A DNA stretch of 64,000 bases from Candidatus Bathyarchaeota archaeon (lineage in GTDB: Archaea; Thermoproteota; Bathyarchaeia; Bathyarchaeales; Bathycorpusculaceae), in contig JAOZHS010000003.1 of the NCBI GenBank assembly GCA_026014745.1, positions 352,137 to 416,136 of the forward strand. Reading direction: 5' to 3'. Below, piece by piece: positions 26,353 through 34,364 of this stretch. The first letter of the stretch is position 1. The number at the start of each line of letters is the position of its first letter. The notes under the pieces were generated by a model. That model made no database searches and was not told where the DNA came from. It saw nothing but the letters and a program-made list of their open reading frames with translations. The position numbers and the translations under genes were made by a program.

Positions 26353-26558
26353 TTTATTACCCTTCAAAAAACCAAAAAACCATTTGACAGGTCTACTTTA
26401 GGCTGCCTATCCGCGCTTTTTAGTCCTCCAGCTTTTATAGACTGACTCAAAACAGTGCAGGTGCTCGTCTGATTTCAAAACGCAGCTCTCATAATATGGG
26501 TAAGTTAATCAGCATATAAGAACTAGTTGCTTCCAGCTGTAACTACAAAACCCCAAAG

Positions 26559-27704
26559 TCATTGCAGACTCACAGTTGCCTCCCCTAGAAGCCTACGAAT
26601 AGGCAGATGTTGAGGACAAATCGCTTCACACTGCCCACAGCGAAGGCACATATTAGCCCTATGCTCCACTGGTATGGTCTGGGCGTAGCGTCGTTTTATT
26701 TCCTCTTGTTCTTGGGGGCTGCGGCGTTTGGTGGCGGATTCGTTTAGAAACGCCAAGATTTGGGGTATGTCGATTTCTTGGGGGCAGTGATTACAATAGT
26801 GACATTTGGTGCAGCCGATGTAGCCGCAGTTCAAAAAAAGCTTGGACACTCGCTGCAGCATGTCGAGGTCTTGTTGGCTTAAACTGTTAGGATGGGACTG
26901 GTCGGCGCTTTGCAGATTATTCTCCACCTGTTGGAGGCTGTTCATGCCGCTTAGCGCCAATGTTACCTCTGGCTGATTCCACACCCACTGTAGCCCCCAA
27001 TCAGATGGGGACCGCTGTGTTTTGGCTGTTTGCAGCTCTTTTTGGATTTCTTCAGGTGGGTTAACTGCTAATAATCCGCCGGCTAGCGGCTCCATAATAA
27101 CTACCGCTAATCCCTTATCTGAGGCGTACCGCAGCCCCTCTTTGCCCGCCTGATAATGCTCATCGAGGTAGTTGTACTGTATTTGACAAAACGTCCAATC
27201 ATACGCATCTACGATTTTTTTGAAAACATCTAATTCATCATGGAAGCTAAAACCCAAATAGCCTAATCTGCCCCGTTCAACCTGCCGCTGAGCCCATTCA
27301 ATCATGTTGAGGTCTTGGACTTTTTGCCATAATTCACGCGTTAAAGAGTGGAATAGGTAGAAGTCGATGAAGTCTGTGTTTAACCGCCTAAGTTGGGTTT
27401 GTAGGATAACGTCGAGGTCACTTTTGGTTTCCACGGAGAAGACTGGCATTTTTGTGGCTATGCGTGCTTTTCTGCGGTAGCGGCCTTGGAGGGCTTTGCC
27501 GACGACTTTTTCGCTGTTGCCGTCATGGTAAGTGTAGGCTGAGTCTATGTAATTTACGCCGTGGTCAACTGCGTAGCGTATGAGTTGGATGGCTTCGGCC
27601 TCGTTTATTGCTGATTGGTTGTCTCCGAGGATGGGTAAACGCATGGTTCCAAACCCCAAGGCGGAGGCTTGCCAGTCAAGTCTGCCAAAACATCGATACT
27701 GCAC
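26559..27704 (-). CDS. aldo/keto reductase with 4Fe-4S domain
   Basis: This protein of about 381 residues combines an aldo/keto reductase TIM barrel (residues 1-280) with a C-terminal ferredoxin-like region. The N-terminus reads QYRCFGRLDWQASALGFGTMRLP. The catalytic Asp/Tyr appear in NYIDSAYTYHDGNSE, and the Lys and His appear in ARIATKMP and FYLFHSL. The C-terminal part has a C-rich block (CGYIGCTKCHYCNHCP) and MCLRCGQCEAICP, which bind iron-sulfur clusters. The start is the GTG at 27704, giving the classical family N-terminus, with GGTG six nt upstream. An in-frame start at 27737 would add eleven unlikely residues. The substrate is unknown. Confidence 0.88.
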   Translation of the reverse strand: MQYRCFGRLDWQASALGFGTMRLPILGDNQSAINEAEAIQLIRYAVDHGVNYIDSAYTYHDGNSEKVVGKALQGRYRRKARIATKMPVFSVETKSDLDVILQTQLRRLNTDFIDFYLFHSLTRELWQKVQDLNMIEWAQRQVERGRLGYLGFSFHDELDVFKKIVDAYDWTFCQIQYNYLDEHYQAGKEGLRYASDKGLAVVIMEPLAGGLLAVNPPEEIQKELQTAKTQRSPSDWGLQWVWNQPEVTLALSGMNSLQQVENNLQSADQSHPNSLSQQDLDMLQRVSKLFLNCGYIGCTKCHYCNHCPQEIDIPQILAFLNESATKRRSPQEQEEIKRRYAQTIPVEHRANMCLRCGQCEAICPQHLPIRRLLGEATVSLQ

Positions 27705-27860
27705 AAAAACACCAACAGTAACGAGCCAAACATGCAATTAATAGGTTTAGTGTAGTCAAGTGGCAACAAACTTCTTCGCCCAAATTGCGGGTCAGCTTAT
27801 GGGTTTATCAATAAATTTAATATCCCATCCGTCCCACATGTACCCAACCGTTGTGCCCCA

Positions 27861-29216
27861 ATGAAAGAAACCCTCAAAAAGTTCCTAAGCAAACGCGCCA
27901 TCGTCATCGTCTTGGTAGCTGTGTTGGCGCTATCTGTCTTAAACACGTACATGATTTTTGAGGGCACCCGCTCATCATTATCAACATCAACGGTCAACTA
28001 CGATTATGTACTCAGCCAAGACGGAGACAACTACAAACTCAAAAACATGCTAACAGGCTTTGTCACCAACGAAGGCCAAAGCGCCTCCAACGCCCTCAAC
28101 AACGCCCTATCAGGAGGAAAATCAATTTACATCAACGGCGGAACCTACACTCTAACGGGTAACGTGGATGTTTCTAACAAGTTAAACCCCAAAATCATAA
28201 GCGACGGCGCAGTCATCGTCGGCAACGGCTACAAAATCATCATCCGCGGCGACGACTACACCACCTCAAAATACGCCACAATCTCGGGCTTAACCCTCAT
28301 TAACGCCACCATCCGCGTGGAAAACTCGTTTGGCGTCACCATCGAAAACACCCTTTTCCAAAACACCACCACAGGCATAGAATTCGCCAACACCAACACC
28401 TGGACCGAATACACCAAAATCGAAAACTGCCAATTCATAAACGCATCCGAAGGCATCGCTTTTCGGAGCCCCGCAGAAAACGGCACAGGCTCCTACTCCA
28501 GCTCACAGATTGACCGCTGCTCCTTTAATGTCCGTGACAACTCCGTGGGCATCAACATTGAGCCTCTCGCTGAATTCTCTGATTGCCAACTCCAAGACGT
28601 CCGATTCTGGCTAGGCGAAGATGGAGCATCACACAACCAAACCGCCCTACTAAACAATGGCGCAATGTCTCAAACCTTGCTCTTTGGTGTCGTGTTTGAA
28701 TCCTTCACAGAAACACCAAACGATGTTTTTGGCATTGACCTCGGCGAAACCTGCGACTCCGCGCCCATCCTTGACGGCGGCGTAAGCTTTCTAGGCAACT
28801 GGACCGCCAAAATCCACAACCCCTACGGAATATGGCTCTCAAGCATCGACTGCGCCTTTGACCGCGAACAAGAACCCGTCCCTGTCGGCGTCAACAACCA
28901 ATACGGCGCCAACACCACCATAGAGGTTCATCCCCTCAAAATCTCCTCGTTTAAACCCCGCATCGAAGTCGGCGGCAACTTCAAAGAAGGCGAACTAGTA
29001 ACAGTTCGGGTCCGAGTCGAATACATCGACAACTCTATTTCAACCTCAGTTGCTCGCACCTTCAACAGTACAGGCTCCGCGTGGCTAAGCGATGATGAGA
29101 TTCTCGCATTGTTCCCCTCGCAGAACATCATCTGGGATATACTTGTCGACGCAAAATCCTCCATGAGTTCAACGGGGGTTTGGGTAAAAATCAGCGGATA
29201 CGGCAACGCAGGCTGA
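27861..29216 (+). CDS. membrane-anchored right-handed beta-helix surface protein
   Basis: This 451-residue protein has an uncleaved N-terminal membrane anchor (AIVIVLVAVLALSVLNTYMIF) and an extracytoplasmic domain built like pectate-lyase/SGNH-type beta helices. The coils are seen as SKYATISGLTLINATIRVEN, FGVTIENTLFQNTTTGIEF, YTKIENCQFINASEGIAF and SSSQIDRCSFNVRDNSVGI at about 22-24-residue spacing. The PbH1-like repeats suggest polysaccharide binding or cleavage, but no catalytic triad is recognised. The last 100 residues form a beta sandwich. It stands alone, divergent from the aldo/keto reductase. The start is the ATG at 27861. Confidence 0.75.
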   Translation: MKETLKKFLSKRAIVIVLVAVLALSVLNTYMIFEGTRSSLSTSTVNYDYVLSQDGDNYKLKNMLTGFVTNEGQSASNALNNALSGGKSIYINGGTYTLTGNVDVSNKLNPKIISDGAVIVGNGYKIIIRGDDYTTSKYATISGLTLINATIRVENSFGVTIENTLFQNTTTGIEFANTNTWTEYTKIENCQFINASEGIAFRSPAENGTGSYSSSQIDRCSFNVRDNSVGINIEPLAEFSDCQLQDVRFWLGEDGASHNQTALLNNGAMSQTLLFGVVFESFTETPNDVFGIDLGETCDSAPILDGGVSFLGNWTAKIHNPYGIWLSSIDCAFDREQEPVPVGVNNQYGANTTIEVHPLKISSFKPRIEVGGNFKEGELVTVRVRVEYIDNSISTSVARTFNSTGSAWLSDDEILALFPSQNIIWDILVDAKSSMSSTGVWVKISGYGNAG

Positions 29217-29260
29217 GCACACCAGACTTTTTGCCTCTATCTGAGGTCATTGCGCCTTTG

Positions 29261-29334
29261 ATTGCTTTCATTTGCTTTCACGAACCTATTTGGCGTCTAT
29301 TTGGATCCTATTAGTGGTTCTATGCAGAAACCTA
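29261..29334. repeat. recurring noncoding element, copy B
   Basis: ATTGCTTTCATTTGCTTTCA (29261-29280), AACCTATT (29283-29290), TCCTATTAG (29306-29314) and TATGCAGAAACCTA (29321-29334) followed by a G-rich run repeat the order seen at 21403-21516. The total length is shorter by about 40 nt. It lies between the beta-helix gene and mobB. No ORF explains it. Confidence 0.45.
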
Positions 29335-29483
29335 AGAGGGGTAGGTCACTATTGGTACAGAAACAGCTCAAAAGTATGTTGGAAACCAGTAGAAATCCCC
29401 TGCCTGTTCATAATTAGAAAGAGCGGGAGAGGTAGTTGTTAAGGCATATATGAAGGGTCAACCCTGTTAAGAAAGGTGAGCGT

Positions 29484-29999
29484 TTGGTAAAAGTTGTAGC
29501 TGTAGTCGGCGGCAAACACTCAGGCAAAACAACAGTAATCGAGCATTTAATTGCTGAGTTGAAGCGTCGGGGCTTTAGTGTGGGAGCGGTTAAGGAGATG
29601 GTGCGGATTCCAACGTTGGATACACCTGCAACAGAAACAGACCGATACGCTCAAGCGGGAGCAGAAATCATCGTGGCGGTTCCCCGCGTCGAAACCGTAG
29701 TTTTCATCAAAAAACGCCTCACCTTAGCTGAAGTTGTGCCCTACCTTCAAGGGCTCGACTATGCCGTCTTAGAAGGCTTTGAATCGGAACAGGGCGTGCC
29801 AAAGATTGTTGCCGCTAAAACCGTAGAAGAAGCCCGAGCCTATCAAGATGGCTCTACCATCGCCATATCAGGCATAATTACGGATTCGCCTGACCAGATA
29901 ACTAAAGCTTCAGAGTTAAGCGTTATTTTGTTAAACAGCATTCGGCAAACTGCGATGTTAGCAGACGTGGTGGAACAAAAAGCCGCTGCCTACACTTAA
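29484..29999 (+). CDS. mobB: molybdopterin-guanine dinucleotide biosynthesis protein MobB
   Basis: This 171-residue P-loop GTPase helps attach GMP to molybdopterin (or tungstopterin). It opens VKVVAVVGGKHSGKTTVIEHL with the Walker A loop at residues 9-16. It then shows GAVKEMVRIPTLDTPATETDRYAQAGAEIIVAV, the MobB substrate segment, and LDYAVLEGFESEQGVPKIV. The TTG start is preceded by AGGTGAG. It meets the modC-like ATPase tail to tail with a 4-nt overlap at 29996-29999, so the cofactor and transport functions are adjacent but on opposite strands. The length is normal for single-domain MobB. Confidence 0.92.
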   Translation: MVKVVAVVGGKHSGKTTVIEHLIAELKRRGFSVGAVKEMVRIPTLDTPATETDRYAQAGAEIIVAVPRVETVVFIKKRLTLAEVVPYLQGLDYAVLEGFESEQGVPKIVAAKTVEEARAYQDGSTIAISGIITDSPDQITKASELSVILLNSIRQTAMLADVVEQKAAAYT

Positions 30000-31093
30000 T
30001 CGGCGTCTTCGGTAAAAACATTTAACGAATCCGCATTAAAGCAGACGTAAACTTGGTCGCCGCTACTTAGCCCTAACCGTTTAATCTCGGAGAGGGGCAC
30101 TCGCGCTTTCAAGGTGAAACCTACATCAAGGGTAACTTGAGCATTTGAGCGCATCTGAACCATTTCTGTTATGGTGCCTTCGAGGGCGTTGTCAAATTCG
30201 GCTTTTGAGGGTGCTTTTTTGTGTAGATGAACATTTTCGGTTTTTAGGGTGCAAATTACGTCTTTACCGACAAGCTGGGGCGCAAGCGGAGCATAGAGAG
30301 TTTTGGCGCCAGATTGAATTTCAAGGAGTGCATCCGAGACTTTGGTGACGTGGGCGTTAAACGTGTTTATACCAAGAAACTTAGCAGTGTATGATGATTG
30401 GGGTTTGTCAAAGAGTTCAGGACCCGTCCCGATTTGCTGAATGCACCCGTTACCCATGACTGCTATGCGGTCAGACATAATGAAAGCTTCAGAGAGGTTA
30501 TGAGTGACATATACGGCGGTGACTTTTAGGGTCTGCAAATAATTCTTAAGTTCCAACCGAAAAGACTCCCGCAACTGAGGGTCAACTGCCGAGACAGGCT
30601 CATCTAGCAGCAGGACTTTGGGTTCCGTAGCAAGAGACCGCGCCAACGCCGCCCGCTGCCTCTGCCCCCCGCTAAGCTGATGAGGATAATATTTGGCATA
30701 TTCACTAAGACCCACAAACTCCATTAGCCTTTGGGTTCGGGTCTTTATTTCCTGAGCAGGTAACCGCATCGCCTTTAACCCGTAAGCGACGTTGTCTTGG
30801 ATGCGCATGTGAGGAAAAAGCGATATGGTTTGAAAAACGTAGCCGACTTTGCGTTCCGATGGTGTTAAGTAGATGGTTTTGTTGCCTTTTTTGCCGTTCA
30901 CTAACACGCCATCAATGCATATGCTGCCACAATCAGGCTTAGTTAAGCCGGACAAGATGTTGAGAAGCGTGGTTTTTCCGCTACCGTTGGGACCCAACAA
31001 GGTCAGGATTTCCTTGTCCTTAACTTCGAGATTGAGGTCTTGAAGCACCATTTTTGTGCCATACGATTTGGATAGACCTTCAACGGTTATCAT
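29996..31093 (-). CDS. molybdate/tungstate ABC transporter ATPase
   Basis: This 365-residue ATPase has Walker A GPNGSGKTT at about residues 34-42, the signature LSGGQRQR, Walker B LLLDEPVSAVDP and the His switch YVTHNLSEAF. The C-terminal 110 residues contain TOBE-like oxyanion-binding repeats (TLKTENVHLHKKAPSKAEFDN, AQVTLDVGFTLKARVPLSEIKRLGL), as in ModC/WtpC, which sense molybdate or tungstate and inhibit transport. It is the last gene of the three-gene transporter operon and overlaps the permease by 4 nt. Archaeal relatives are usually tungstate-preferring. The sequence alone does not separate the two metals. Confidence 0.9.
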   Translation of the reverse strand: MITVEGLSKSYGTKMVLQDLNLEVKDKEILTLLGPNGSGKTTLLNILSGLTKPDCGSICIDGVLVNGKKGNKTIYLTPSERKVGYVFQTISLFPHMRIQDNVAYGLKAMRLPAQEIKTRTQRLMEFVGLSEYAKYYPHQLSGGQRQRAALARSLATEPKVLLLDEPVSAVDPQLRESFRLELKNYLQTLKVTAVYVTHNLSEAFIMSDRIAVMGNGCIQQIGTGPELFDKPQSSYTAKFLGINTFNAHVTKVSDALLEIQSGAKTLYAPLAPQLVGKDVICTLKTENVHLHKKAPSKAEFDNALEGTITEMVQMRSNAQVTLDVGFTLKARVPLSEIKRLGLSSGDQVYVCFNADSLNVFTEDAD

Positions 31094-31941
31094 TCTTTCT
31101 TTTTACCTCCTGACCTTTTTTGTTCAACATATTTGATGATTATTAGGATAGAGAAGGATATGACAATTAAGACCGTTGAGAGCATGACGCCGGCTAAGGG
31201 GGTAGAATTCATCAGAACATAAATCGATAGCGGCATAGTCTGAGTGACGCCGGGAACGTTGCCTGCAAACATGATGGTAGCGCCGAATTCACCTAGAGCA
31301 CGAGCCCACGTCATCATGACACCTGAAATAATCACACTTGTTGAAAGCGGCAACGTAACCGTTAAAAAGACTCTGAGTTTTGAGTCACTTAGAATTTTGG
31401 CGCTGTTTATGAGGTCTTGGCTGACGTTTTCAAAGCCAGTTTTGGCTGAACGCAAAATAAAAGGTGAAGCCACAAATATCTGCGCCAAAATCACGGCTAT
31501 GGTGCTGCCGGGTATAGTTAGGTTTAGACTATTAAGAATGGGACCCAAGAGCCCTTTGGGCGCAAACGCCAAAAGCAACGCGACGCCCGCTACTGCGGGG
31601 GGCAAAACGATGGGCAAATCGATAAGGGTGTCAAGTATGGATTTGCCGGGGAATTTTCGGGTCACCATAAAGTAGGCGGTGGGCACCGTCAACACAATAG
31701 ACACGCCCGTCGCTATGGCAGATGTGAAGAGACTAAGTTGGATGGCTTCTATGATTTGACCGTTTTGAAGCTGCGCGCTGACTTGACTGGGGTCTATGCG
31801 CAGAAAAACCGCAATTATGGGTAGCGCTATGAACACAAGGTAAGTTACAAAGATTAGAATCAGAAGTGCGACGATTATTTTGTTTGAAAGCTTGGCTAAC
31901 CGATTAGAAGCTTGCGTGGATCCTAAACTTTTTTGGTTCAA
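31090..31941 (-). CDS. molybdate/tungstate ABC transporter permease
   Basis: This 283-residue permease has about six hydrophobic segments. The binding-protein-dependent transport signature LRVFLTVTLPLSTSVIISGVMMTWARALGEFGATIMF lies at about residues 185-220, with the EAA loop GEFGA that couples to the ATPase. It is a ModB/WtpB-type permease. It sits between the ATPase (4-nt overlap) and the substrate-binding protein gene (65 nt). The N-terminus is long and hydrophilic (MNQKSLGSTQASNRLAKLSNK), so an internal start is possible. The transporter imports oxyanion for molybdopterin enzymes. Confidence 0.9.
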   Translation of the reverse strand: MNQKSLGSTQASNRLAKLSNKIIVALLILIFVTYLVFIALPIIAVFLRIDPSQVSAQLQNGQIIEAIQLSLFTSAIATGVSIVLTVPTAYFMVTRKFPGKSILDTLIDLPIVLPPAVAGVALLLAFAPKGLLGPILNSLNLTIPGSTIAVILAQIFVASPFILRSAKTGFENVSQDLINSAKILSDSKLRVFLTVTLPLSTSVIISGVMMTWARALGEFGATIMFAGNVPGVTQTMPLSIYVLMNSTPLAGVMLSTVLIVISFSILIIIKYVEQKRSGGKKKE

Positions 31942-32006
31942 TACGCGTTATACACCATAATGTTTGCTTTCAAAAAAAGATAAAAGAAGTATATAATATG
32001 CGCCGT

Positions 32007-32855
32007 CTAAGTGCCAAATCCGTAGTCGGCGAGTAAGCTTTGTCCTTGGCTGGAAGTCCAGAAGTCAACGTATTTCTGCGTTAAGTCCACGTTGCTCGCG
32101 CCACTAACCACTCCAATGCCATAAGTGCCCTTTGTGTTGATTTCTGCGGGAACCTCAATGAAGCTCAGTTCAGCACCAGACATGGCACCGTAGGTTGCAT
32201 CTGAAACGAATGCCACACCTGCATCAACTGTGCCAAGACCTAGAGAAACTTTGCCGACGACGTCTTCAACGCTGACTTCATAGGAGACCACGTTATCGAG
32301 GAATCTGCTACGGTAGTTAACCCACTCTGAACCGAGATAGAGGGGGCTGCTTGCGTTTCCCCAAGTGGCGTCAATTTTGTTGAGGGTTTTATTGGTGTAG
32401 GAGCCAACGGGAACGGCGAAGTCTGCGATGACGATTTTCACGCCAGGTTTGACGAGGTCAAGGAGGCTTTCGATGTGTTGAGAGTTGTCTTTGGGTATTA
32501 GGATTTCAAGTTTGTTAGTGGTGAAGTTTTGGTAGCCGTTTACGAGGAGGCTTGCGTCGTTTAGTTGTTTGGTCCATTTTTGGTCGGCTGCCATAAACAC
32601 GTCGCAGGGGGAGCCAGAGGTGATTTGTTGGTAGAGGGTGTTGGAGCCTGCGCTGTTGAGGGTTATGTTGCAGTGGTTTTGGGTGTTGAATTCGTTGGTC
32701 ATGTTGTTTACGACGTTGATGAGGCTGGAGGCCATAAACACGCGTAGCGTTTCTGGTTGGGTGTTGCTGGCGTTTCCGCTGTAGAGGTAGTAGCCTACGG
32801 CTGAAGCGCATAATATTATTATGACTAATCCGATGGCGAGGTATTTGGTGTTCAT
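32007..32855 (-). CDS. molybdate/tungstate substrate-binding protein
   Basis: This 282-residue periplasmic-type binding protein is anchored by an N-terminal helix (LAIGLVIIILCASAVGYYLY). The mature part is ModA/WtpA-like: VFMASSLINVVNNMTNEF, NSAGSNTLYQQITSGSPCDVFMAADQKW and VSYEVSVEDVVGKVSLGLGTVDAGVAF. The serine clusters bind the oxyanion. It is the first gene of the transporter operon. Upstream on the minus strand a TTTAATTAC TATA-like element lies in the 130-nt gap to the ModE-like regulator, so the operon and the regulator can be expressed separately. Confidence 0.9.
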   Translation of the reverse strand: MNTKYLAIGLVIIILCASAVGYYLYSGNASNTQPETLRVFMASSLINVVNNMTNEFNTQNHCNITLNSAGSNTLYQQITSGSPCDVFMAADQKWTKQLNDASLLVNGYQNFTTNKLEILIPKDNSQHIESLLDLVKPGVKIVIADFAVPVGSYTNKTLNKIDATWGNASSPLYLGSEWVNYRSRFLDNVVSYEVSVEDVVGKVSLGLGTVDAGVAFVSDATYGAMSGAELSFIEVPAEINTKGTYGIGVVSGASNVDLTQKYVDFWTSSQGQSLLADYGFGT

Positions 32856-32986
32856 ATAATCAACCCGATGTTATCTTTCAGTCAGTTCAGGTTGTAATTA
32901 AACTTTTCCCACCCAAACACAAACACCCAACCACCCAAAAACAAAAAACAACTCGCCACAACAACCTACAAAAAACAAAAAAACGC

Positions 32987-33316
32987 CTAAGCCACACTTT
33001 TTAAGGCAACATCAAGCTCAGCCTGCGCGTTTCGATACCTCTTCACCAAGCTTTTGCCATACTCCGTTACTTCTGAGGAACCGCCACCTTTTGCGCCGCC
33101 ACGAACCCGCTTTACCAAAGATTCGCCTAAGCGTTCTTCGGCGAGCGTTATGCGGTGGAGCGCGTAACGATAAGACATGTTGAGGTGTTGGGCGGCTTCG
33201 AGGATGGAGTGGTAGCGTTCGATTTCTTCGAGGAGTTCGGCTAGGCCGTTTCCGAATACGGCTTCTCCTTTTTGGTTGACCATCCAGATTTTGGTTTCGT
33301 AACGCAGGGCGCTCAT
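32987..33316 (-). CDS. ModE-like winged-helix regulator
   Basis: This DNA-binding protein of about 109 residues consists of only the N-terminal helix-turn-helix domain of ModE. The match is seen in KIWMVNQKGEAVFGNGLAELLEEIERYHSILEAAQHLNMSYRYA and the VRGGAKGGGSSEVTEYG segment. The C-terminal molybdate-binding TOBE domain of bacterial ModE is missing, so metal sensing would need another input. I chose the ATG at 33316. Longer in-frame starts extend to 33394 but overlap TATA-like DNA. It is upstream of the transporter operon and divergent from the NfnAB genes, whose promoter contains a palindrome it might bind. Confidence 0.8.
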   Translation of the reverse strand: MSALRYETKIWMVNQKGEAVFGNGLAELLEEIERYHSILEAAQHLNMSYRYALHRITLAEERLGESLVKRVRGGAKGGGSSEVTEYGKSLVKRYRNAQAELDVALKSVA

Positions 33317-33417
33317 GGTTATCAGCATATATTTATGGGGTATAGGAATTAAGCTTAGTGCTTTGGTGCATGGGTTTGTTGTCTGGTTGCTCATCGGTGC
33401 ATAAATCGCAAGCTTAA

Positions 33418-33432
33418 TATATACTGTATATA
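33418..33432 (+). promoter_or_regulatory. perfect palindrome on the nfnA promoter
   Basis: TATATAC-T-GTATATA is a perfect inverted repeat of 7 bp with a one-base centre. It overlaps the TATA-like TTAATATATA (33414-33423), about 36-50 nt upstream of the predicted nfnA start, between the divergent modE-like and nfnA genes. ModE is a plausible but untested binder. Confidence 0.5.
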
Positions 33433-33467
33433 CCTCCTATGTCGGTAAAATTGCATTTTAGGTGAAC

Positions 33468-34364
33468 ATGAGGGAACCCAGAAAAGTGCCAAACAACAGT
33501 GAAAAAATCCAAACTCAAGGAACCTTAGTAGACAAGCAACAACTAAACCCCGTCACTAAGAAAATTACGATATACGCTCCCGCTATAGCGACTAAAGCTA
33601 AAGCAGGTCAATTCGTCATATTCAAAGTCCACGAAGACAGCGAACGCATTCCTCTGACGCTTTCCTCATGGGACAAACAAAAAGGCACCATCACCCACAT
33701 ATTCCAAGAAGTCGGCTTCTCAACCCTCGAGCTGGGCGCACTAAACATCGGCGACAAAATCCTAAACGTCGCAGGCCCCTTAGGCAACCCCAGCGAAATA
33801 GAAAACTTTGGCACTGCCACCGTCATATGCGGAGGCTTAGGCACCGCTGTGGCATACCCAGTGGCTAAAGCCCTCAAAGAAGCAGGAAACAAAGTCATCT
33901 CAATCATAGGCGCACGCAGCAAAGACCTCTTCATCTTAGAGGACGAAATGCGCGCGGTCTCGGATGAAATATACTTCTCCTCAGACGACGGCACCAAAGG
34001 ACAGAAAGGCTTTGTCAGTGACATCCTAAAATCCCTCATAGCCCAAAAATACACGATAAACATCGTTTTTGCCATTGGACCCCCGATAATGATGAGTGTC
34101 ATCGCAGACATCACCCGTCCGTATGGCATTAAAACCATCGCCAGCCTCAACCCCATCATGGTTGACGGCATGGGCATGTGTGGCGCTTGCCGCGTAACTA
34201 TAGGCGACCAAACAAAATTCGCCTGCGTAGACGGCCCCGAATTTGACGCACACCAAGTCAACTTTAAAGAACTAATTCAGCGCCTCAAAAGTTACTGCAC
34301 TGAAGAAAAGCACATCCTAACCGTTGAGAAACCTGGAGGAACATGTCAATGTCACGGCCACTAA
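33468..34364 (+). CDS. NfnA/SudB-type FAD/NAD-binding oxidoreductase subunit
   Basis: This is the small subunit of an NADH-dependent ferredoxin:NADP oxidoreductase (NfnA) or sulfide dehydrogenase beta type. It has an FAD-binding barrel with IPLTLSSWD, an NAD-binding half with VICGGLGTAVAYPVAKAL near residues 120-137, and a C-terminal 2Fe-2S site in DGMGMCGACRVTIGDQTKFACVDGP. It is about 298 residues, normal for the family. The ATG at 33468 and a GTG two codons earlier are both possible, since AGGTGA is close to both. It overlaps the large subunit gene by a few codons, so the two are translated together. Confidence 0.88.
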   Translation: MREPRKVPNNSEKIQTQGTLVDKQQLNPVTKKITIYAPAIATKAKAGQFVIFKVHEDSERIPLTLSSWDKQKGTITHIFQEVGFSTLELGALNIGDKILNVAGPLGNPSEIENFGTATVICGGLGTAVAYPVAKALKEAGNKVISIIGARSKDLFILEDEMRAVSDEIYFSSDDGTKGQKGFVSDILKSLIAQKYTINIVFAIGPPIMMSVIADITRPYGIKTIASLNPIMVDGMGMCGACRVTIGDQTKFACVDGPEFDAHQVNFKELIQRLKSYCTEEKHILTVEKPGGTCQCHGH

